A model generated the notes under the pieces. It was not told the DNA's origin and made no database searches. It saw nothing but the letters and a program-made list of their open reading frames with translations. The translations under genes and the position numbers were made by a program. A stretch of DNA of 7,078 nt from Candidatus Zhuqueibacterota bacterium (GTDB lineage: Bacteria; KSB1; UBA2214), in NCBI GenBank assembly GCA_022706175.1, contig JAKJDB010000130.1, positions 1 to 7,078 on the forward strand, written 5' to 3'. Below are positions 1-7,078 of the stretch, piece by piece (position 1 is the stretch's first letter; every line of letters starts with the position of its first letter).

Positions 1-178
1 CGGCAAAAAATCGTTCGCGCCGGAGCAGTTGAAAGAAAACATCCAGACGTTCATGGAGATGATCAACCGCCTGAAACCCACCTCTGCCAAGGGCGTTTAC
101 ATCAAGAGCGTCACCCTTTCCAGCACCATGGGCCCGGGCATCCGTCTGGACAAGGGCGCCATTGTGGAAGCGGTTTAA
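1..178 (+). CDS. rplA: 50S ribosomal protein L1, C-terminal fragment
   Basis: This is the last 58 codons of L1, read from base 2 to the TAA at 176-178; the 5' part lies outside the window. L1 binds 23S rRNA at the mobile L1 arm by the ribosomal E site, helps release deacylated tRNA, and in many bacteria represses its own mRNA. The visible end carries the family's C-terminal signature: GKKSFAPEQLKEN near the start, then KPTSAKGVYIKSV, and LSSTMGPGIRLD just before the end. L1 is usually about 230 residues, so roughly three quarters of the gene is missing. It lies 33 bases upstream of rplJ on the same strand, the usual bacterial order, with rplK expected just upstream. The L1 binding site on its mRNA, if present, would be upstream and cannot be seen. 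The identification is secure. Confidence 0.95.
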   Translation, partial: GKKSFAPEQLKENIQTFMEMINRLKPTSAKGVYIKSVTLSSTMGPGIRLDKGAIVEAV

Positions 179-189
179 TCGTTAACGAT
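178..189. other. 12-base perfect palindrome after rplA
   Basis: ATCGTTAACGAT is a perfect 12-base dyad that starts in the last base of the rplA stop codon and fills the first third of the rplA-rplJ gap. It has no loop, so it would not form a good RNA hairpin, and no T-run follows it. It could be an operator-like site, but one or two perfect 12-base palindromes are expected by chance in a window this long. It is listed only because it sits between genes. Confidence 0.2.
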
Positions 190-211
190 ATTGATCTGAG
201 GAACACGTTCC

Positions 212-736
212 ATGCCGACTGAATTGAAAGCCAAGAAACTGGAAGAGATCGATGATTCGTTGAGCAAAGCGCACAGCGTTTTCATCACCGATTTTTCCGG
301 GCTCACCGTGGAGGAGGTCACCCGTCTCCGCAAAGAGTTTCGTAAGAATAATGTCAAGTACATCGTTGTGAAGAATACGCTGGCCCGCATCTCCGCGAAA
401 AAGTATGGATACGACAAGCTGACCCCGTATCTCAACGGTCCGACCGGTCTGGCCATCGCGCTGGACGATCCGACGGCGCCGGTGCGTGTGATCTTTGACT
501 TTAAAAAGGACAAAGAGAAACCGGCCATCCGCGCGGCGGTCCTGGAAGGTCAACTGCTCGATAAGGAGGCGGCCGAATCCATTCGCCACATCCCGCCGCG
601 CACCGTGCTCCTCGGACAGGTGGTCTCCGCCATGGCGGCGCCGATCTCCGGGTTCATCGGCGGGTTGCAACAGCTGATGTCCAAGCTGGCGTATACGATT
701 TCCGCGATCAAAGACAAAAAAGAAAATGTAGCATAA
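212..736 (+). CDS. rplJ: 50S ribosomal protein L10 (uL10)
   Basis: L10 anchors the ribosomal stalk: its N-terminal domain binds 23S rRNA next to L11, and its C-terminal helix holds L7/L12 dimers that recruit elongation and release factors. The 174-residue product is in the normal size range. Residues 1-100 or so match the globular domain, with FITDFSGLTVEEVTRLRK, then VKYIVVKNTLARIS, and LNGPTGLAIALDDP. The last 35 residues (APISGFIGGLQQLM then SKLAYTISAIKDKKE) are the amphipathic L12-binding helix. The ATG at 212 is preceded by GAGGA at 198-202 with good spacing, and MPTELKAKKLEEID is a typical L10 beginning. It is 33 bases after rplA and 34 before rplL, so it is most likely cotranscribed with both. 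In many bacteria L10-L12 represses this mRNA through a structured leader, but no room for a separate leader exists here. Confidence 0.97.
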   Translation: MPTELKAKKLEEIDDSLSKAHSVFITDFSGLTVEEVTRLRKEFRKNNVKYIVVKNTLARISAKKYGYDKLTPYLNGPTGLAIALDDPTAPVRVIFDFKKDKEKPAIRAAVLEGQLLDKEAAESIRHIPPRTVLLGQVVSAMAAPISGFIGGLQQLMSKLAYTISAIKDKKENVA

Positions 737-770
737 ATCAACTCTATCGTCATTCTAACGGGAGGTCGAA

Positions 771-1181
771 ATGCCCGAAAACACCGCTGTCGAAGTGAAC
801 GATGCCAAGGTCCAAGAAATCATAAAGAGCATCGAGGAGATGAGTGTTCTGCAGTTGTCCCAACTGGTGAAGGCTCTGGAAAATCGTTTTGGTGTAACCG
901 CCGCCGCTCCGGTCGCGGTTGCAGCCGGCGGGCCGGCTGCCGCAGCCGCCGCTCCTGCGGCTGAAGAACAAACCGAGTTTGACGTGGTGCTCAAGAGCGC
1001 CGGCGCCAACAAAATCAACGTGATCAAAGTGATTCGCACCATCACCAACCTGGGTCTGAAAGAGGCCAAAGATCTGGTCGATGGGGCACCCAATAAAGTC
1101 AAAGAGGGCGTTTCGAAAGATGAGGCCAACGACATCAAGGCCAAATTGACCGAAGCCGGCGCTGAGGTCGAACTCAAGTAG
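771..1181 (+). CDS. rplL: 50S ribosomal protein L7/L12 (bL12)
   Basis: L7/L12 is the multi-copy stalk protein that binds EF-Tu, EF-G, IF2 and release factors and stimulates their GTPase activity. The 136-residue product has the three usual parts. Residues 1-42 are the N-terminal dimerisation helices ([25 protein letters not shown]). Residues 43-66 are a flexible hinge made almost entirely of Ala, Pro, Gly and Val. Residues 67-136 are the factor-binding domain, with [38 protein letters not shown] and the C-terminal AGAEVELK. It is about 15 residues longer than the E. coli protein, from a longer N-terminal tail and hinge; such variation is ordinary. The ATG follows a strong GGGAGGT at 760-766, which fits the need for several L12 copies per ribosome. 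The stop is TAG, followed within five bases by a terminator-like hairpin. Confidence 0.98.
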   Translation: MPENTAVEVNDAKVQEIIKSIEEMSVLQLSQLVKALENRFGVTAAAPVAVAAGGPAAAAAAPAAEEQTEFDVVLKSAGANKINVIKVIRTITNLGLKEAKDLVDGAPNKVKEGVSKDEANDIKAKLTEAGAEVELK

Positions 1182-1185
1182 AAGT

Positions 1186-1222
1186 GATAAAAAACCGAGC
1201 TCTCAGCAGCTCGGTTTTTATC
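1186..1222 (+). terminator. rplL-rpoB attenuator hairpin
   Basis: CCGAGC (1195-1200) pairs with GCTCGG (1209-1214) around an 8-base loop, TCTCAGCA. The stem continues through AAAAA (1190-1194) with TTTTT (1215-1219) and, after one bulged A, GAT (1186-1188) with ATC (1220-1222). The GC stem followed by a run of only five T looks like an intrinsic terminator of limited strength. It sits between two genes that must be cotranscribed in most bacteria, and I see no convincing promoter before rpoB, so partial termination is the likely role, as known for the E. coli rplL-rpoB gap. The complementary strand reads the same way with six T, but there is no minus-strand gene to end. RNase III processing is an alternative role. 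Confidence 0.75.
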
Positions 1223-1243
1223 AACCGCTAACCCTATTAAGGT

Positions 1244-1250
1244 AAGGAGT
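1244..1250 (+). promoter_or_regulatory. Ribosome binding site setting the rpoB start at TTG
   Basis: AAGGAGT is a strong Shine-Dalgarno sequence. It ends seven bases before the TTG at 1258, an ideal distance. The in-frame GTG at 1249 overlaps the site itself, so it cannot be served by it and no other such site lies upstream. This is the main reason for starting RpoB at 1258. Confidence 0.8.
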
Positions 1251-1257
1251 GCTTCCT

Positions 1258-4200
1258 TTGACGGGTGGTCAAATCAAAGAGCGTATCAGTTTTTCGAAAA
1301 TCTCTTCTGCGGCCGAACTCCCCGATCTGCTCGATATTCAGCTCAAATCCTTCCGGGACTTTATGCAATTTGACGTCCCCCCTGAAGAGCGCAAGGATCA
1401 GGGGCTTCAGGCCGTTTTTAAAAGCGTATTTCCCATCGTTGACAGCCGCGAGAACTTTGAGCTCACTTTTATCGAGTATCATATCGATCCGCCCAAGTAT
1501 ACGGTGGAAGAGTGTCAGGAGCGCGGCACCACCTTCTCGGTCGCGCTCAAGGCCAAGTTACGTCTGTCGATCAAGGATGAATTCAATCCCAACGATCCGC
1601 TGGCGAATTCCATCGAACAGATGGTCTATCTCGGCAACCTGCCGTTCATGACCGAACGGGGAACGTTCATCATCAACGGGGCGGAACGCATCATCGTCAG
1701 CCAGCTGCATCGGTCGCCCGGCGTGTTTTTCGATGAGGTCTCGCATCCCAACGGCACCAAACTGTATTCTGCACGCATCATCCCCCTGCGGGGATCGTGG
1801 GTCGAGTTCACCACCGATATCAACGATCTCATGATCGTCTATATCGACCGGCGGAAAAAATTCCTCGTCACCACCCTGTTGCGAGCCGTCGGATTCGCCA
1901 CGGATCGCGATATCCTCGATACCTTCGAGCTGACGCAAAAAGCCGATCTGCGCACCGCCGGCAGCGAGATCATCGGATCCCGCGTGGTCGATGACATCAT
2001 CGACAAGGAGACCGGCGAAGTGATCCTCGATCGCTATCAGGAGATCACCGAAGAAAAGCTCAAACGGCTGCAGGAACTCAAGGTCCGCTCCATCGATCTG
2101 GTCAAGTCCGACAAGATACTCGGACAGGAGATCATCACCAATACGCTGATCAAGGACGGCACGCGTTCTCAGGAAGAGGCGCTGGAAACCATCTATCAGC
2201 ATCTGCGTTCGGGCGAAGCGCCGGATCTGGAAACCGCCCGCCAGCTGATCGAACGGCTGTTCTTCAATCCGAAACGGTATGACCTCGGCGACGTGGGCCG
2301 GCACCGGCTGAACAAGAAGCTGGGCATCGACGTGGATCCGACCATGACCGCGTTGACCAAGGAAGATATCATCGGCATCATCAAGTATCTTCTGGATCTG
2401 CGCAAAAACCACAAAGTAGCCGACGATATCGATCACCTCGGCAACCGGCGTGTGCGTACGGTCGGCGAACAGCTGGCCGCGCAGATGAGCGTGGGCCTGT
2501 CGAGAATGGCGCGCACCATCAAAGAGCGCATGAACCTGCGCGAGAGCGAAAACCCGACGCCGCAGGATCTGGTCAACGCCCGCACCGTGCTGTCGGTGAT
2601 CAACACATTCTTCGGCACCAGCCAGCTGTCCCAGTTCATGGATCAGACCAATCCGCTGGCGGAGATGACCCACAAGCGGCGTCTGTCCGCCCTCGGACCC
2701 GGCGGTCTGACGCGCGAGCGCGCCGGTTTTGAGGTGCGCGACGTGCATTACACCCATTACGGCCGGCTGTGCCCCATCGAAACGCCGGAAGGCCCGAACA
2801 TCGGTTTGATCTCCTCGCTGACCACCTTTGCCAAGATCAATGAGTTCGGTTTTATCGAGACGCCCTACCGCAAGGTGGAGAACGGCAAGGCCAGCGACGA
2901 GATCGTGTTCCTGGCGGCGGACGACGAGGAGGATCTGCTCGTCGCCCAGGCCAATGAGCCGCTGGACAAGCGCGGGCGGTTTGTCAACGAGCGGGTGAAA
3001 TCCCGCGTCCGCGGCGAGTTCCCGGTGGCGCCGCCGGATGAGGTCAAATACATGGACGTGTCGCCGACGCAGATCGTCTCCGCGGCAGCGGCTCTGATTC
3101 CATTTCTCGAACATGACGACGCCAACCGCGCCCTGATGGGCTCGAACATGCAGCGCCAGGCGGTTCCCCTGTTGAATCCCGAGGCGCCGCTGGTGGGCAC
3201 CGGCATGGAGGCCAAGATCGCCCGCGATTCCCGCGCGGTGATCACCTCCAAAGTGGACGGCGTGGTCGAGCGTGTGGATGCACGCGAGATCGTCATTCGC
3301 AAGGATAAATCGGACAGCAAGGCCGGCAATATGGAACGGCTGCTGGATTTCGAAAACAACGACCTGGTCACCTATCGCCTGACCAAGTTCATGCGCACCA
3401 ATCAGGACACCTGCATCAATCAAAAGCCCATCGTCAATGTGGGCGACAAGATCAAACGGGGTCAGGTGATCGCGGACGGCGCTGCCACCGACGGCGGCGA
3501 ACTGGCGCTGGGCCGCAACGTGCTGGTGGCCTTTATGCCCTGGCGCGGCTACAACTTTGAAGACGCCATCGTCATCTCGGAGCGCGTGGTGCAGGACGAC
3601 ATTTTCACCTCCGTGCACATCGAAGAGTTTGAGCTGCAAGTGCGCGACACCAAGCGCGGCGAGGAAGAGCTGACCCGGGAAATTCCCAACGTCAGCGAAG
3701 AGGCCACCAAGGACCTGGATGAGAACGGCATCGTGCGCATCGGCGCCGAAGTGGTCTCCGGCGATATCCTGGTCGGCAAGGTGACGCCCAAGGGCGAAAC
3801 CGATCCGACGCCGGAAGAAAAGCTGCTCAAGGCCATCTTTGGCGAAAAGGCCGGCGACGTCAAGGACGCTTCGCTGAAAGCGCCTCCGGGCCTGAAGGGC
3901 GTGGTGATCGACACCAAGCTGTTCTCGCGTAAAAAGAAGGATGCGGGCGTCAAACGGCGCGAAAAGAAGGCGTTGGAAGAGCTCGAAGAGTGGCTGATCA
4001 ACGCCAAGGCCGAAGCGCGCCGCCAGCGCGATGAAAAACTGCAGACGCTGCTGGACGGACACGTCTGCACCGGCATCCGCGACAAGAACAACGGCAAGAT
4101 TCTGGTCAAGGCCAAAACGGTTCTCAAAGAAGCGCAGCTGGCCAAACTGGATTGGGATCACATCGATTTCTCCGCCGATCTCACCGAAAGCCGCGACGTC

Positions 4201-5055
4201 AATCGCATGTTGAAAAAACTCAACATGTACTTTAATCGCAAGATGGTGGGCATCGAGGATGAATACGAGCTGCGCAAGTTCAAGCTGGTGGTCGGCGATG
4301 AATTGCCTCCCGGCATCGTGCAGCTCGCCAAAGTCTATGTGGCCAAAAAACGCAAGCTGATGGTCGGCGACAAGATGGCCGGCCGTCACGGCAACAAAGG
4401 CGTGGTCTCCAAGATCGTACCGATCGAGGACATGCCCTATATGCCGGACGGCACGCCGGTCGACATCGTGCTCAATCCGCTGGGCGTGCCTTCCCGCATG
4501 AACCTCGGCCAGATCCTCGAGACCAATCTGGGCTGGGCCGCGCATAAACAGGGCCGGTTGTTCGCCACCCCGGTGTTCGACGGCGCCACCCTGGCCGAGA
4601 TCGCCGAGGAGATGAAAAAGGCCGCGATCCCCACCAGCGGCAAATCGAAACTGTATGACGGCCGCACCGGCGAGTTGATCGATGAAGAGGTCACGGTGGG
4701 CTGGATCTATATCATGAAGCTCTCGCACCTGGTCGAAGACAAGATACACGCCCGCTCCATCGGGCCTTATTCGCTGATCACTCAGCAGCCCCTGGGCGGC
4801 AAAGCGCAGTTCGGCGGTCAACGCTTCGGTGAAATGGAGGTGTGGGCCCTGGAAGCCTACGGCGCCGCCTATACGCTGCAGGAGATTTTGACGGTAAAAT
4901 CGGACGATGTCCGTGGCCGTTCCAAGACCTATGAGGCGATCGTCAAGGGCGAAAATATCCCCGAACCCGGATTGCCGGAATCTTTCAACGTGCTCATTCG
5001 TGAGCTGCAAGGCCTGGGTTTGGATATCGATCTGATCAATTCGAAAAAGAGATAA
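1258..5055 (+). CDS. rpoB: DNA-directed RNA polymerase subunit beta
   Basis: RpoB and RpoC together form the catalytic cleft of RNA polymerase; beta also forms the rifampicin pocket and part of the RNA exit channel. From the TTG at 1258 the protein has 1265 residues and opens [15 protein letters not shown]. Recognisable parts in order are: the protrusion and lobe, with [20 protein letters not shown] from residue 135; the fork and rifampicin region, with [13 protein letters not shown] from 451 and [13 protein letters not shown] from 471; [15 protein letters not shown]; a charged insertion at about 892-1010; [16 protein letters not shown] with active-site lysines K1039 and K1047; and the C-terminal clamp segment ending [13 protein letters not shown], with [20 protein letters not shown] before it. 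The E. coli protein is 1342 residues; the difference is lineage-specific insertions, and nothing essential is missing. It follows the attenuator and precedes rpoC by 187 bases. Codons TTA, CTA and TCA are absent from 1561 to 5010, a sign of strong codon selection. Confidence 0.98.
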   Translation: MTGGQIKERISFSKISSAAELPDLLDIQLKSFRDFMQFDVPPEERKDQGLQAVFKSVFPIVDSRENFELTFIEYHIDPPKYTVEECQERGTTFSVALKAKLRLSIKDEFNPNDPLANSIEQMVYLGNLPFMTERGTFIINGAERIIVSQLHRSPGVFFDEVSHPNGTKLYSARIIPLRGSWVEFTTDINDLMIVYIDRRKKFLVTTLLRAVGFATDRDILDTFELTQKADLRTAGSEIIGSRVVDDIIDKETGEVILDRYQEITEEKLKRLQELKVRSIDLVKSDKILGQEIITNTLIKDGTRSQEEALETIYQHLRSGEAPDLETARQLIERLFFNPKRYDLGDVGRHRLNKKLGIDVDPTMTALTKEDIIGIIKYLLDLRKNHKVADDIDHLGNRRVRTVGEQLAAQMSVGLSRMARTIKERMNLRESENPTPQDLVNARTVLSVINTFFGTSQLSQFMDQTNPLAEMTHKRRLSALGPGGLTRERAGFEVRDVHYTHYGRLCPIETPEGPNIGLISSLTTFAKINEFGFIETPYRKVENGKASDEIVFLAADDEEDLLVAQANEPLDKRGRFVNERVKSRVRGEFPVAPPDEVKYMDVSPTQIVSAAAALIPFLEHDDANRALMGSNMQRQAVPLLNPEAPLVGTGMEAKIARDSRAVITSKVDGVVERVDAREIVIRKDKSDSKAGNMERLLDFENNDLVTYRLTKFMRTNQDTCINQKPIVNVGDKIKRGQVIADGAATDGGELALGRNVLVAFMPWRGYNFEDAIVISERVVQDDIFTSVHIEEFELQVRDTKRGEEELTREIPNVSEEATKDLDENGIVRIGAEVVSGDILVGKVTPKGETDPTPEEKLLKAIFGEKAGDVKDASLKAPPGLKGVVIDTKLFSRKKKDAGVKRREKKALEELEEWLINAKAEARRQRDEKLQTLLDGHVCTGIRDKNNGKILVKAKTVLKEAQLAKLDWDHIDFSADLTESRDVNRMLKKLNMYFNRKMVGIEDEYELRKFKLVVGDELPPGIVQLAKVYVAKKRKLMVGDKMAGRHGNKGVVSKIVPIEDMPYMPDGTPVDIVLNPLGVPSRMNLGQILETNLGWAAHKQGRLFATPVFDGATLAEIAEEMKKAAIPTSGKSKLYDGRTGELIDEEVTVGWIYIMKLSHLVEDKIHARSIGPYSLITQQPLGGKAQFGGQRFGEMEVWALEAYGAAYTLQEILTVKSDDVRGRSKTYEAIVKGENIPEPGLPESFNVLIRELQGLGLDIDLINSKKR

Positions 5056-5063
5056 TCTCGTTT

Positions 5064-5154
5064 ACGCCTGCGCCCCGCGCCTGCCGGGCTGCCGGTCCGG
5101 CCGCGGTTCTGATCGAACCGGGCCGGTCAGGGAGCCGTGTGGGGTGCAGGGCGT
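5064..5154 (+). other. Long GC-rich imperfect hairpin in the rpoB-rpoC gap
   Basis: The arms at 5064-5076 and 5141-5154 form 13 pairs with one bulged G and one G-T wobble. Inside, 5077-5080 can pair with 5137-5140 (two of four are wobbles) and GGCT (5087-5090) with AGCC (5133-5136). The core is the strongest part: CCGGCC (5097-5102) and CGGTTC (5104-5109) pair with GAACCG (5115-5120) and GGCCGG (5121-5126) around the five-base loop TGATC, with only G5103 unpaired. No T-run follows, so it is not an intrinsic terminator. It may be an mRNA processing or stabilising structure, a pause site, or a dispersed palindromic element like a REP sequence. The pairing was worked out by eye. Confidence 0.6.
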
Positions 5155-5174
5155 TGTGTAATTGGACGGGTATG

Positions 5175-5197
5175 GTTGCCTTGAAGTGCAAGGCGGC
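5175..5197 (+). other. Small hairpin upstream of rpoC
   Basis: GCCTTG (5178-5183) and CAAGGC (5189-5194) are perfect inverted repeats around the loop AAGTG. The stem extends outward by two T-G wobbles and one G-C pair to 5175 and 5197. It is followed by an A-rich stretch, GATAAAAAATTAA, rather than a T-run, so it is not a terminator on this strand. It ends 33 bases before the rpoC ribosome binding site, which the A-rich stretch may help keep single-stranded. Its function is unknown. Confidence 0.4.
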
Positions 5198-5230
5198 GAT
5201 AAAAAATTAACCAGGCTCTTGATCGAGTTT

Positions 5231-5236
5231 GGAGGT
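5231..5236 (+). promoter_or_regulatory. Ribosome binding site setting the rpoC start at TTG
   Basis: GGAGGT is a near-perfect Shine-Dalgarno sequence ending six bases before the TTG at 5243. The next in-frame candidate, ATG at 5258, is 21 bases from the site and too far to be served by it. The site therefore decides for TTG. Confidence 0.85.
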
Positions 5237-5242
5237 GACACT

Positions 5243-7078
<1,836 letters not shown>

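Noticed and set aside
182..670. Minus-strand open frame opposite rplJ
   Set aside because: It is antisense to a clear L10 gene in the same codon register, and its His- and Arg-rich composition is typical of a shadow frame.
901..966. Repeat-like GC-rich stretch in rplL
   Set aside because: It encodes the Ala/Pro/Gly hinge of L7/L12, which is low-complexity in most bacteria.
1249..1257. GTG at 1249 as the rpoB start
   Set aside because: It overlaps the Shine-Dalgarno sequence AAGGAGT, which is correctly spaced for the TTG at 1258, and no other binding site precedes it.
1558..5010. Very long minus-strand open reading frame (1150 codons) opposite rpoB
   Set aside because: It is in exact antisense register with rpoB codons and stays open only because rpoB lacks TTA, CTA and TCA there. 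Its product is rich in His, Asp, Gln and Arg with no recognisable domain.
5064..5154. Intrinsic terminator between rpoB and rpoC
   Set aside because: The hairpin is strong but no T-run follows on either strand, and rpoC has no clear promoter of its own.
5154..5210. Possible internal promoter before rpoC (TTGGAC, TTGCCT or TTGAAG with TATGGT or TAAAAA)
   Set aside because: The TTG-like boxes and A/T boxes are at wrong spacings or match poorly, apart from TTGCCT-18-TAAAAA, which is too weak to call. FCB promoters may also follow a different consensus.

Overview
This window is a stretch of the bacterial ribosomal-stalk and RNA-polymerase operon, all on the + strand, in the order rplA (3' end only), rplJ, rplL, rpoB, rpoC (5' part only). 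Every gene is intact apart from the two cut by the window edges. I see no mobile element, CRISPR array, tRNA or rRNA gene, or foreign insertion. I do not think the window holds an undescribed system; the points worth a second look are regulatory and translational details of a core operon.

The organism looks like a Gram-negative bacterium of the FCB superphylum (Bacteroidetes/Chlorobi/Ignavibacteria and candidate relatives such as Calditrichota or KSB1). This is an inference from protein signatures, not a search. RpoB is about 1265 residues, has [19 protein letters not shown] in the rifampicin pocket and [12 protein letters not shown] after it, and carries a charged insertion of roughly 115 residues before the catalytic lysines. 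RpoC has [12 protein letters not shown] and IIYYESYVV after its zinc ribbon. The DNA is moderately GC-rich, and the rpoB codons are strongly biased against TTA, CTA and TCA. The phylum cannot be fixed from this window.

Layout: 1-178 is the end of L1. A 33-base gap with a 12-base palindrome leads to L10 (212-736), and a 34-base gap with a strong ribosome binding site leads to L7/L12 (771-1181). The 76-base rplL-rpoB gap holds a terminator-like hairpin (1186-1222) that probably acts as an attenuator, followed by the rpoB ribosome binding site. RpoB (1258-5055) and RpoC (from 5243) both appear to start at TTG. Between them is a gap of 187 bases with a long GC-rich imperfect hairpin (5064-5154), a second small hairpin (5175-5197) and the rpoC ribosome binding site.

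Together these genes supply the L1 arm, the L10-L12 stalk that recruits translational GTPases, and the two large catalytic subunits of RNA polymerase. The arrangement couples ribosome and polymerase synthesis. The hairpin after rplL is the likely point where many stalk protein mRNAs are made per polymerase mRNA.
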